From the NCBI GenBank assembly GCA_035772405.1, contig JAYKKM010000057.1, positions 1 to 64,000 on the forward strand: a DNA stretch of 64,000 nt. Direction: 5' to 3'. This stretch comes from Chrysogorgia sp. JL179-B06. Taxonomy: Eukaryota; Cnidaria; Anthozoa; Scleralcyonacea; Chrysogorgiidae. Numbering within the stretch: the first letter of the stretch is position 1; every line of letters starts with the position of its first letter. This document shows positions 22,960 to 31,709 of this stretch, one piece after another. The position numbers and the translations under genes are program-made. The notes below the pieces were generated by a model. The model was not told the origin of the DNA, searched no databases, and saw only the letters and a list, made by a program, of their open reading frames with translations.

Positions 22960-23503
22960 TCACTGGTTCTTACGTGTAGACCCGTGTTTAAGGGATGTCA
23001 GGATCGGACCCCCTTGTGTCTCGTCATATGTTTTACTGTACCTTTTCACCATTCCATTGATTGGTGGGCATAAGTCAGTCACATTATCGTCCAACACTTT
23101 AACGTCTGAGAGAAACACTGACTCATTGTAAGGAAGACCTCTAAGATACGATCTTAGTTGTGTCAGTATCTTTTTGTAGCTAGTGTGCGCGAACTTACAA
23201 TGCTCCACTCTACTCGTCAGATTGGATTTAGCCAAGTAGCCTTGAACGATCACGCCAGGACCACTAATACAAGCAATGATTAGAGGGTTAGCGGTTACCG
23301 ATCCAGCTACAATTCCTACTGTTGTTAACCCTATGCTAGCCATGTTTAACGATAGTTTAATTTTCTTCAACCTCTTGTATTTCCATTTGTAACAGGCTTC
23401 TAGTTTGTGGTAGTACGCGTACAAGCGTTTGAAGCTCTAGCGCCTCTTCCTCTGACATGTCCTTTGATATATGATTGAAAACAACAACTGACTTCTTCCT
23501 CAT
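22960..23503 (-). pseudogene. Polinton membrane protein, N-terminal frameshift
   Basis: The main frame (23,424-22,960) encodes LYAYYHKLEACYKWKYKRLK, a membrane stretch IGLTTVGIVAGSVTANPLII, a second apolar segment, FAHTSYKKILTQLRSYLRG and a soluble tail. The natural start is probably ATG 23,503 (MRKKSVVVFNHISKDMSEEE), which joins the main frame after a one-base shift near 23,437. GTATAATATAAAG precedes that ATG. This family is recurrent in animal Polintons and has two hydrophobic segments flanked by basic residues. No function is assigned; it is probably a virion membrane or inner capsid component. Confidence 0.68.
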
Positions 23504-23508
23504 ATATC

Positions 23509-24459
23509 TTACTTTATATTATACTCCTCCATCATCTTCCCACCAACTATTAGCACGTCTCGGTTCGTCATGTAGCCAGAGATTATATTCATACCGTAGA
23601 ACTCTATCAAAGACGGGTACGCGTAGGGTGCGAGCAACGATTTTGGTCGATGTATTGCAAATATTGTTCCATAAGGATACCCTATCTCGTTATAGTTAGC
23701 TGTGAAGTCTGAGTCTGTCGACCTTATGTTGTTGACTCTAACATGCGAGTTACCCATCTGCCAATGTATTGATATCATATGTCTCTTAGTGGTGTCGATA
23801 CTATTTGGTATTGTACACGTGTACTCCTTTGCTGGATCGCCACCACCATACAACTTATCAGTTGTACCACCTTTATATCCGATGAACTTGTCCCAAGAAC
23901 CATCATCGTTTGAGATAATCGCCTCCCAATCTGCTGTAGGCACCCTCTTGGCTAACCTCAATACCACGAAAACGGACATGTCACAGTACTGCATACGTGG
24001 GCAGTTAAAGTGCATTCCAACCTCTAGTTGATATTGAGTTATTTTAGGGGATAGGAAGCTATGACCACTGTCAGTACCAATAATAGGACCATAGGATTGA
24101 ACACTTTGCACTAGTGTGTTTCCAATGGCTCTCACTCTATTTGTCCCACTGTGGTAAAACTGCGTCATGTCCGTGTTCGCGGTGTGCTTTGTGATGTTAA
24201 AATCGAGTAGAACGTTATAGGACTGCACTTTAAAGTATTGTGATAAGTACACGGACTCCAACACTTTTTTACTGATAGCGTCCAAATCATCGACTGGATC
24301 TGCTATGTTTTTGAGTGCCCTGAGCGCCATATCTATATCTCCAGACATCCTCCCACCGCTCACGCTTAGTTTAGGGTCATTGTCTAGATGTCTCTTCGCT
24401 CTTCTTAATATTTTGTCGCTCTCGTAGTCTCTGTCCTCAAATCCATAACTTAAACTCAT
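23509..24459 (-). CDS. Fibre-like structural protein with phage-tail-fibre motif
   Basis: An intact 316-residue protein (MSLSYGFEDRDYESD...). Residues about 34-65 carry SGGRMSGDIDMALRALKNIA and DPVDDLDAISKKVLE, the same pattern as the GGxMSGxIxM...DPxxxxDAxxK repeats of phage tail-fibre shafts. The remaining ~220 residues look like a beta-rich globular domain (YTCTIPNSI, HMISIHWQMGNSHVRVNNI, IEFYGMNIISGYMTNRDVLI). A short shaft plus globular head suggests a receptor-binding or spike protein. This is inference from motif order. ATG 24,459 is preferred over the upstream start because it follows GTTATAGCATA. It overlaps nothing else essential and is the longest unbroken gene of the element. Confidence 0.62.
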   Translation of the reverse strand: MSLSYGFEDRDYESDKILRRAKRHLDNDPKLSVSGGRMSGDIDMALRALKNIADPVDDLDAISKKVLESVYLSQYFKVQSYNVLLDFNITKHTANTDMTQFYHSGTNRVRAIGNTLVQSVQSYGPIIGTDSGHSFLSPKITQYQLEVGMHFNCPRMQYCDMSVFVVLRLAKRVPTADWEAIISNDDGSWDKFIGYKGGTTDKLYGGGDPAKEYTCTIPNSIDTTKRHMISIHWQMGNSHVRVNNIRSTDSDFTANYNEIGYPYGTIFAIHRPKSLLAPYAYPSLIEFYGMNIISGYMTNRDVLIVGGKMMEEYNIK

Positions 24460-24463
24460 TATG

Positions 24464-25508
24464 CTATAACACATATTTGCTCACTAAATAGCCAGACACA
24501 GCGGAAGCCCCTAGAACTAGCCACAACTCTGTCGCGTTGCTATCTTGTGTCACCTCCAGACGATATTCTTGGTGTGTCACATTTGGTGTTGCCATGCGAT
24601 GTGCCACCTTTGGTGGCTTATCAAGTGTCTCCAGGTGCTCTCCACCTTCCTGGTGTGCCACGTTTGGTGTTGTCAGGACGATGCGTCACCTTTGGTTGTT
24701 TGTCAAGTGTCTCCAGGTGCTCTCCACCTTCCTGGTGAACTTTCTTAACCTCCATCGTTGGTGCGTAGTTTAGCCCACTATTTACTCCAAACTTCATACT
24801 CTGTGTAGCAGTCTTTAGCAGGTTGTTGTACCCAGCGATTTTGTTTTTGAGGATTACCACGTTACTTGGCATTAACCATGTAGACGGTGATAGTGCTAGA
24901 TTTTGGACAACGTTAGTGTCTCTAATCGACTTGTTCATGTTGAGAATCCACGTTGACACGTCATAGTTTATAACGCTATCCTCCACCAGCTTTCTAAACT
25001 CTTGTTGAGTCTCTAGACTGCCTGCAGAACCACCAACGACTGACACACGCGTCCTCGCTTGTGCGCCAAGTGTAGAGTAAACGAAGGCCTCTATAGACTG
25101 ATTTAGATATTGTCGCCCAATGTTGGTGAGACCGTTCGACACCAGAGGAACGTATCGTTTGTAGTCGTTCTTAACGTCGTTAATCGTGAAGACTCTCTCC
25201 TCACCTGTTGTACCATCAGCAAGAACTTTACCGTGGTAGTAATGTTTTCTAGGGATCTTGTCTGTTTTACCATACAATTCTCCAGCGTCAAACTCTCTAC
25301 TTATCGATCTCATACTCTCACCACCTTCCATCCTTCTTAGAAGTCTTCTAACAGTAAAGTACAGATGGAACCTCATCACACTTGTGATAACAGGGTGGAC
25401 TTCTTGTGAGGGTGACAAGTGTTGCAACGACACTCCACAACAGAAACTTGCACAATACGTTGCAAACACGACTCTATAGTAGCTCTCATTATCGTCCCAC
25501 TTTGACAT
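24464..25508 (-). pseudogene. Polinton structural protein with repeat-rich tail and C-terminal anchor
   Basis: The frame 25,508-24,621 encodes about 270 conserved-looking residues (VITSVMRFHLYFTVRRLLRR, DAGELYGKTDKIPRKHYY, GLNYAPTMEV), then a tail containing HQEGGEHLETLDKQPKVTH. Within a tandem DNA repeat the frame shifts, and a second frame (24,661-24,464) repeats HQEGGEHLETLDKPPKVAH and ends with a membrane anchor LWLVLGASAVSGYLVSKYVL. The start is unclear: ATG 25,508 has no TATA-type motif, and the preceding frame overlaps it by 20 nt, so this may be the C-terminal part of a longer protein beginning at 25,803. A membrane-anchored virion protein is likely; the exact role is unknown. Confidence 0.55.
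24572..24734 (-). repeat. Two-copy ~81-bp coding tandem repeat
   Basis: Two copies of an ~81-82-bp unit (each with CAAGTGTCTCCAGGTGCTCT on the + strand) lie in the C-terminal tail of the upstream gene, followed by a partial third copy to the left. The copies differ by about one base in length, which is why the frame changes across them. Confidence 0.8.
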
Positions 25509-25803
25509 TGTCTTTGACGTGACGATTTGTGAGATTGGTAGCTTTGAGAGAAAGTAGCTCTTTCTGATTAACGAAGATTCTAAAGTTGTTCACTGGATAG
25601 TTCAACACGTTTTCCGTTGGATAGCCATCCCAAAGTCCCCAATGGTTCTTGCAACCTTTTGATAGTGGTTGGATAGTTCCACCAGAGAGCCATATTATTG
25701 GGAACTTGCTATTGTGCAGCCACTTCCACATACTCTTGTCATTTTTAAATATAGCGTTGGTAATATTAGTCGACAATATGGTCGTTGTTGACGAAGTAGA
25801 CAT
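25489..25803 (-). CDS. Hypothetical Polinton protein, possibly N-terminus of the next gene
   Basis: A 104-residue frame, MSTSSTTTILSTNITNAIF, then SMWKWLHNSKFPIIWLSGG and GLWDGYPTENVLNYPVNNF. It is aromatic-rich, unlike random frames. It overlaps the end of the upstream gene by about 38 nt and the start of the downstream frame by 20 nt. Neither its ATG nor the downstream ATG has the TATA-type motif, so the two may be one protein of about 400 residues broken by one indel near 25,500. I do not recognise the family. Confidence 0.45.
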   Translation of the reverse strand: MSTSSTTTILSTNITNAIFKNDKSMWKWLHNSKFPIIWLSGGTIQPLSKGCKNHWGLWDGYPTENVLNYPVNNFRIFVNQKELLSLKATNLTNRHVKDNVKVGR

Positions 25804-26192
25804 CGACCCTTGTCACGTCACCTTGTCGTATTTGGATAGGCTCAAAACAAAACTTGGTCAGTGTGGCGTAAGGATACTTTTTTACGAAGTCCAACTTGGC
25901 CTTCTTGATAGCGTCTCTCGAGTTCTTAGTCGCTTTGTCATAGTTCTCACCATAATAAACGTCTGATCAACGTCTCGAAGTCCACTGGTTTCTTTAACGT
26001 CTCCACTGGTTTGTTTATAGTTAGATACTTAGTATACTCCGGGTTACTCTTAAACCTACTCGAGTCTATACTAGTGTCACCAATATTAGTTTTCGTCACG
26101 AAGAATATATGTATATGCATATTGTCGTCAACATCAAGAAAAAACCTATTCTTGTCAGCATAAGGATACTTTCTTTTGAACGCATCCATCAT
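25766..26192 (-). pseudogene. Small Polinton protein with internal domain duplication
   Basis: The first frame starts MMDAFKRKYPYADKNRFFLD and runs to VDFETLI near 25,970. The second frame continues DVYYGENYDKATKNSRDAIK to VDVYFVNNDHIVD at 25,766. The two halves match: KRKYPYADKNRFFLDVDDN with HIHIFFVT, against VKKYPYATLTKFCFEP with RVDVYFVN. The protein therefore looks like two copies of a ~70-residue beta-rich unit. One frame change near 25,965 breaks it. It is the first gene of the leftward arm; its ATG is 17 bp from the ATG of the first rightward gene. Function unknown. Confidence 0.52.
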
Positions 26193-26209
26193 AACATACC
26201 GTACGTTAT
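26193..26209. promoter_or_regulatory. 17-bp divergent promoter/intergenic spacer
   Basis: Only AACATACCGTACGTTAT separates two start codons facing away from each other. Together with flanking bases it contains the imperfect inverted repeat ATAAC/GTTAT around CCGTAC. Both genes must use promoter elements that lie inside or immediately next to each other's 5' end. Confidence 0.5.
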
Positions 26210-26856
26210 ATGAGAGTGGTAGTATTGATTAGTGGTTCAACGAAAACTGTAGACCTACCAGAGTCAACTCTAGCAACTAACTCAGACCCTCACTTACCTA
26301 GTTGAGAAGGCAACCATCTTTTGGGACTACGTTAACGTAACCACAGCTAACGACAAGATAACTTACAACAGTAATAATCACGTTTTTAGTCCTGGGTACC
26401 ACACCTTTAAAATGATCGCCGACGACTTGAAAGAGTTAGGAGACGTCAAGCTAGTAGCTAACAGATATGACTCAACGTGTACGATAACAACTGATCAACA
26501 AATAGAACTGTTTAAATTTGGACAACTTTTAGGGTTTGGCGAAAACACTACAATAGTCACCACAAAAACCAGTCCTAACGTTGTGAACGTTAACAGAGGA
26601 CTGAAATACATACAAGTAACATCTAATATTGTGGACAGATCTAAGAACATAGTTAATGGTAGCAAAAGTGATTGTATCGCAGTACTGCCAATAACTAGCA
26701 CACAGACATTAAAGGGCTCTGTACAACGTTTTGGTGTTAGGTCGAAAATCCCAATAAATAAAGGAGTCATCAACCAACTAGAATTTAAGTTAAACAGATC
26801 AGGACGACAACACTGTTAACGTTGGCGAGGTGCTGTTAGATTTACACATCATGTAG
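26210..26856 (+). pseudogene. Putative minor capsid (penton-like) protein, frameshifted
   Basis: Three frames in order give about 214 residues: MRVVVLISGSTKTVDLPEST (26,210 on), then EKATIFWDYVNVTTANDKI to the block LLGFGENTTIV, RGLKYIQVTSNIV, VLPITSTQTLKGS and GVINQLEFKLN (to about 26,800), then NTVNVGEVLLDLHIM with TAG at 26,854-26,856. The frame changes lie near 26,300 and 26,800. The size, all-beta appearance and place at the head of the rightward arm fit the single-jelly-roll minor capsid protein of Polintons. That assignment is inferred from pattern memory, not from a search. The gene is preceded by GTACGTTAT. Confidence 0.55.
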
Positions 26857-26861
26857 TGTAT

Positions 26862-27948
26862 ATGAACGTAGAGCAAGAACTAAGAGATATTTACTATAAT
26901 CCGTCAACTGGTTACCAATCTGCTGAGAGGCTGTACCAAAAGGCACAAGAAGATGGACTAAGTGTTAGTAGGGCAAAGATAAAGGACTGGTTAAAATTCT
27001 CAAGACACGTACACCAGGTACAAACCGATTGTTAGGAGACATAAGTTTAGACAAACATTTGTTGACTATCTGGGTGAGCAGATACAGATGGACTTGGTCG
27101 ATATGGGCAAGTACAAGCATAAGAACAACGGGTACTACTGGATACTAACAGCCACTGAGATCCTTAGTAGGTATGCTTTCGCAATACCTGTCTATAGGAA
27201 AGATACAAAAAACATGACTAAGGCTGTCACAGAGTTACTAGAGAAGGCTAAGGTTAGATTTGGTGAGTACCCAAAGTTGGCTCAGTTTGACGATGGTAAG
27301 GAATTCTATAACGTTGGTGTGAAAGATCTATTGGAGAAACATGACGTGAAGTACTTCAGCACGAACTCTGATAAAAAGGCAGCAGTCGTGGAACGATTTA
27401 ACAGAACACTAAAGACGTCTATGTGGAAGTACTTCTACAGTAAAGGAACGTACAAGTGGATTGACATTTTAGACCAACTCGTTGAAAATTACAACAATAC
27501 CAAACACAGTACTATTCTAATGAAACCTAAAGACGTTAATAAGAAAAAACGAAAACAAAGTATGGACGACATTGTTTGGACACCATTTCGGTGACTACCC
27601 ACTACCAAAGTTTAAAGTAGGTGAGACTGTTAGGATATCAAAGTACAAGAGCATATTTGCAAAAGGGTATGAGGCTAACTTCACTGAGGAGCTATTCAAA
27701 GTGACAAAGGTCATACGTGGTGACCCTACCGTGTACGAGATAGTGGATCATGAAGAGGAACCTATCGTTGGTAAGTTTTATGAAGAAGAGTTGTCAGCTG
27801 TTGATAAAAAAGACGATGTATACAAGGTTGAGAAGATATTGAAGAGGAAAAAGGTTAAGGGTAATAAATGGTTTTGGTTAAGTGGCTTGGGTATGACAGT
27901 AGACATAATTCATGGATACCAGAAAGTGATATTCAAAACATCGAGTAA
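26862..27948 (+). pseudogene. int: Retroviral-type integrase with chromodomain, frameshifted
   Basis: Integrase inserts the element and makes the 6-bp duplication seen here. The N-terminus MNVEQELRDIYYNPSTGYQS is followed, after a frame change near 26,997, by YTRYKPIVRRHKFRQTF. The catalytic core shows the DDE triad: Asp in QMDLVDMGKY (~27,090), Asp in AQFDDGKEFY (~27,290), Glu in AAVVERFNRTLK (~27,390). A second frame change near 27,570 precedes an SH3-like domain (FKVGETVRISKYKSIFAKGY). A third near 27,870 restores a C-terminal chromodomain (VEKILKRKKVKGNK, then VKWLGYDSRHNSWIP), stopping TAA at 27,946-27,948. All three catalytic residues are present. TGTAGTGTAT lies immediately before the ATG. 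Confidence 0.9.
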
Positions 27949-27954
27949 TATATA

Positions 27955-28413
27955 ATGGCTGAAGGAGGGTTCGATGACATTGAAATGAAAGAACGTGATG
28001 AGCAACTACGTATCTACGAACAGTTAAAAGACGAACTCGAGACACTCAACAATCCTACACAACCAGAAGGTGAGATAGAACGTAGTGATAGACTACTCAG
28101 AATCACTAGAGTGAAACAAGAGATAGAGACTATAGACATAAAACGCAGAGTACAAGACAAACACAAACATGAGGAGACATCATTCATAGGTAAAAAAGAC
28201 GGGAAAACAGTGTCAATCTTTAGTGAGGGTACCATACGCGATGGTGTCCCAAACACAAAAAATGATGGAAGGACAATCCATATGTCAATAACAAGAGATC
28301 GAAAACAGTTTCTATTGGACAATCTTGGTGTCAAAATTAACGTTGGGGATGGAAAAGCCTCGCAGAGTGTGATAGAAAATATGAAAGTAATATTTGGTGT
28401 TAAAGGTCTATAG
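27955..28413 (+). CDS. Conserved Polinton protein, function unknown
   Basis: An intact 152-residue frame, MAEGGFDDIEMKERDEQLRI. It has an acidic, Glu-rich coiled-coil N-terminal half (about residues 10-75) and a C-terminal half with TSFIGKKDGKTVSIFSEG and NVGDGKASQSVIENMKVIFG. Proteins with this ending recur beside the integrase in animal Polintons, but I know no function. The start ATG follows GAGTAATATATA and begins 6 bp after the integrase stop. Confidence 0.7.
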   Translation: MAEGGFDDIEMKERDEQLRIYEQLKDELETLNNPTQPEGEIERSDRLLRITRVKQEIETIDIKRRVQDKHKHEETSFIGKKDGKTVSIFSEGTIRDGVPNTKNDGRTIHMSITRDRKQFLLDNLGVKINVGDGKASQSVIENMKVIFGVKGL

Positions 28414-29243
28414 TGTATAGCGAAGCTGGAAAGTCACAAACAGATGTCGAGAACTTCAAGATCCTGTTAAAGAAGGCTATTGAGGAGCACGGAGCCACTA
28501 CATCTGCGATGGTTGAGGAAATTAATGGTGACAACACAATCCCAGATAATGTGTCAGAAGACATAGTATCTAAACACAAGCGAACAGCTACGAGACAAAG
28601 TCAAACAAGGAGTGGAGCAACTCATGGAAACGTCACAAGGTATATTCGTTAGCAAACAAGAGATTAGGGAGTTCGCTGGCTCTCTCGATCCAAAAGGATC
28701 AAATGATGTTAAGATAGAGTCGCTAGATGCACTAGGCGACCAATATAGACTCATGTCTATCGTCGAGTCAGACCCTCTAAAAGAACAATTCTATAAGAGT
28801 GTTAGTAAAACAGCTTACTTGAAGGCAGATAGTATCCGTACCGAAAACAACATAAGGCCAGAACACGACGAGGCGATAGGTATACTAAAAGATGAGGTTG
28901 AAGGTAACGATCTAAACAGACTCGAAAGGTTCAAAAAATGGGTAAAGAAAAACTTAGTTGGAATAAGTGCTATAATCAATCTCTATAGCTGGGATAATAA
29001 CCACCATAGTGGTAAGCGCTAGAGGTGCTGTCGTCAAAGGTGGCCAAGCACTTGGAAAACTAGGAAAAGCTATAGCTAATCTAGCCAGAAAGGCTGGTCC
29101 TCTACTAGCTGGACTGCTAAACATGGTGGCGACTGTGCTAAAGTGGGGAGCTGCAGGTATATCTTGGTTAGCGTCTAATTTGTGGATCCTAGCGATAGCA
29201 CTAGCTTGGTTCGGTCTACGATCAGTACAAACAAAGGAAATAA
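28413..29243 (+). pseudogene. Polinton membrane/structural protein, frameshifted, start lost
   Basis: The frames in order read ENFKILLKKAIEEHGATTSA with NTIPDNVSEDI (28,413-28,590), then VEQLMETSQGIFVSKQEI to DLNRLERFKKWVKKNLVGIS (28,600-28,970), then AGIITTIVVSARGAVVKGG with ISWLASNLWILAIALAW (28,990-29,215), and a final frame ending YDQYKQRK at 29,243. Two strong hydrophobic regions near the C-terminus anchor it in a membrane. The family is common in animal Polintons. No ATG sits at the expected position after CTATAGTGTAT; the frame opens with GTG, so the start may be lost to a small deletion. There are three frame changes. Confidence 0.68.
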
Positions 29244-29247
29244 AAAC

Positions 29248-29268
29248 ATGTGTTATAATATATATAGT
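29248..29268 (+). promoter_or_regulatory. TATAATATATATAG motif before capsid gene
   Basis: GTGTTATAATATATATAGT ends directly at ATG 29,269. It is a strong example of the start-proximal motif found across the element and probably drives the putative major capsid gene. Confidence 0.5.
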
Positions 29269-30512
29269 ATGAATACTAATGAAAAAGAGTTGCTTCCTGG
29301 ATATAGACGTCGTGAAATTTCTACTATCAAAGGCACAAGAACCCGTCATGTTGTAACGCTAAACCCCAACAAAGCCAATCCAGGGGAGGAGTTATACATC
29401 GATATCCCGAAAACGAAAAGGTAACACTTGTTTAGTACCCTCCAGTCTCCATCTTCTATTCGACTTCAAAAGTTCGAACGTGAAATCATGGTTTCTTAAC
29501 AAACCTTTCGAGACTACTATTTGAGAGACTGGTGATAAAATTAGCTGGTGAGTCCGTGTACGACAATAGTGGTGAAAGCGTCATTGGTACGTACAAAGAC
29601 CTCTGGAAATCTAACAGTGAGCGAGACCAGATGATTGAATACGGTATAGCAAACGAGAACCTTCGAAAGTTAATCTCAAAGGATGACAGTGGTGCGGCCA
29701 GTGGAGACATACAAAAAGTTAGCGATGGTCTGATGTTCTCTATCAATGACACCAAACAAAAGGTTCAAATCGACAAGATTCTAGAAGATCACGGTCTATA
29801 CGCACCATACAACATGAACAACAATTTTCAGGTATATAATCACACTCCCTAAAGCGTCTGATATTATGGTGGCTCAATCTGGATCAGCTGTGGCTGGCTA
29901 TACGTTAGAGAACCTTGAGTTGGAGTACGAAACTATCGAGAATCAAGAGATTGCTGATGAAGTGTCATCTCTATACGCATCCGGTAGGTCTCTATCATAC
30001 GAACACATCACACTAATGAAGACTGTGGAGTGGGATAAAGGAATCACACTCGTGAACGAGAATATTAACCTACCAAGAAAATCGATGAAATCTGTCGTTT
30101 TACTCTTTACAAACAAAACAAGAACTGATAGTGAAGAGTTCGTCTACCCAAACATAGAGTCAGTCAAACTCACCATAGAGGGTGTACCCGAACATGGTCT
30201 TACAGTCAAGGAATACCGAAATCAAGACTCTGGGAAGAAGCGAAAAGACTATTCGGGCAAGGACTAGACTCGGACCAGCATATGACTATCCAAAAGTTTT
30301 ACAAAGACGGTTTCGCTTTGGTTGTTGACCTTAGATCTATCGAAGATAACGTGAAAGTTGCAACTGGAAAAAAGATTGTGAACACTCAGTCAGGAATTTT
30401 GATGGAAATCAATAAAGAAGTCACAACAGCGAACGTTATGTGTAGAATATTCGTGCTCTCCGATGGTCTCGTAAACCTCATCAACAACGATCTACAATCA
30501 ATCCAGTACTAA
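29269..30512 (+). pseudogene. Putative major capsid protein, frameshifted
   Basis: Five frames in order make about 414 residues. They begin MNTNEKELLPGYRRREIST with LNPNKANPGEELYIDIPK (to 29,424), then CLVPSSLHLLFDFKSSN (29,424-29,510), then SRLLFERLVIKLAGESVYDN to DKILEDHGLYAPYNM (29,515-29,830), then VAGYTLENLELEYETIEN, EHITLMKTVEWDKG and NINLPRKSMKSVVLLFTN (29,866-30,230), and finally TIQKFYKDGFALVVDLRSI to LVNLINNDLQSIQY (30,282-30,512). Conservation of this block in Polintons and its place just before the packaging ATPase favour the double-jelly-roll major capsid protein; the fold is inferred, not demonstrated. Breaks fall near 29,420, 29,510, 29,835 and 30,230-30,280. Confidence 0.62.
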
Positions 30513-30528
30513 ACATATAGTATTCTAT

Positions 30529-31013
30529 ATGAAAACACCTTTTAACATGCTGGTTGTTGGTATGACAGCCTGTGGTAAAACACACTACCTGTTGGATATG
30601 ATAGAGAAAGAACACATGAATCACTTCGATTATATCATTCTTATATGTCCAAACATTTGAGTGGAACAAAACGTACACAGAGTGGAAATACTTAAAAGAC
30701 CCAAACTTTATCGCTATGTAGTGTGAGCAAGATAAGGTAGACGTAGTTCTTAAATATGTGACTGATATTTATAAAGGCACAAACACACTGATAATATTAG
30801 ACGATTGTGCTAGTGGGCAGGACGTTAAAAACAGAACAAGCGAACTAGTTAAACTAGCCTTTAGCGCTAGACACTACAACCTATCCACAATAGTCATAAC
30901 ACAACAACTAACCTCAATTAGTAAAACCATACCGTGAGAACATATCAAAGTTAGTGACATTCTACAACCCTAACAGAAACGATATGAAAACCATCGCAGG
31001 ACGATTATCTTAA
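30529..31013 (+). pseudogene. FtsK/HerA-type DNA packaging ATPase, broken
   Basis: This motor would drive DNA into the capsid. The N-terminal frame MKTPFNMLVVGMTACGKTHY carries Walker A (GMTACGKT, residues 11-18) and continues to YIILICP, where the frame changes (~30,652). The second frame has EWNKTYTEWKYLKDPN, an in-frame TAG at 30,719-30,721, Walker B (TLIILDDCA, ~30,795) and the family motif SARHYNLSTIVITQQLTS (~30,870). A third frame (PYRENISKLVTFYNPNRNDM) ends TAA at 31,011-31,013. About 160 residues is short for the family but contains all core motifs. CATATAGTATTCTAT precedes the ATG. The gene lies 16 bp after the putative capsid gene, the usual pairing. Confidence 0.85.
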
Positions 31014-31155
31014 TGGAGTCGATAAAGTGGAAATTCAGAAAATAATAAAACAGTTGAGAGACAACGAATACGCAAGATTGGAGATACTTATAAGGCATCC
31101 ATAGTCGTACGAAATAGTTATAACGAAAAACAAAACACATCGTATAGTATAGGGC
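31014..31155 (+). pseudogene. Small degenerate frame after the ATPase
   Basis: One frame reads VDKVEIQKIIKQLRDNEYAR, then LEILIRHP, a TAG, and SYEIVITKNKTHRIV before a second TAG. It looks protein-like (about 45 residues) but has no clean ATG in frame; ATG 31,014 is one base out. It is probably a small Polinton gene carrying one frameshift and one nonsense change, or an ATPase extension. Low certainty. Confidence 0.35.
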
Positions 31156-31709
31156 ATGCCAAAACGCAAGACAAAAAATCTCGAGACAATCGATGAACTC
31201 ATTGAAAGACATACAAGAAGCGGGGCAGGAAGTGGTCGACGAGCCACAAATGGACACATCACAAGTTGACGACACTCCGCAAACTGGTGTAGATAAGAAA
31301 CGAAACGAACTAAGAAGACTCTCAGAGGACGGTGAGATAGACCAATCCATCGCTTATCTCAAAAAGGCCTCAGCTAAAGTTATCAATAAGATCTACGAAG
31401 AATGGGAGGTAAAAAGAATCGAGAAAGCGAACGTGTTCCTCTGTGATTTTTTAATAAGCAAGTTCGCCCACGCGTTAGGAGGATTCGACGCTATAGAGTC
31501 ACCTGAGAAGCTCGAAAACGAGTTGAACACTGACCAGCTACTAAAAAGAGACGTAGAGAAGTTTATATCATACGTATCCCCCTACCATCCCTTGTTTAGG
31601 GTTGTTATCAGGTGGACTAACAACTAGTAAACACATACTTAGCCACATGGCTAGAGGGGAAACCCCCGAGGGGGAACCCCCAAATGAAGAAGGAGACAGT
31701 GCTATCTAA
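31156..31709 (+). pseudogene. Conserved Polinton protein, frameshifted
   Basis: ATG 31,156 opens MPKRKTKNLETIDELIERHT; after a shift near 31,200 the frame 31,193-31,600 gives QSIAYLKKASAKVINKIYEE, VFLCDFLISKFAHALGGFDA and RDVEKFISYVSPYHP. A second shift near 31,590 leads to GLLSGGLTTSKHILSHMARG and a short acidic end at TAA 31,707-31,709. Helical, mixed-charge proteins with this LISKFAxxLGGxDAIES block are frequent in animal Polintons; no role is established. The motif CGTATAGTATAG lies before the ATG. Confidence 0.62.

Noticed and set aside
26412..26819. A complete 135-codon gene starting at ATG 26,412
   Set aside because: The same protein pattern continues upstream and downstream in other frames, so this ATG is internal to a longer, frameshifted gene.
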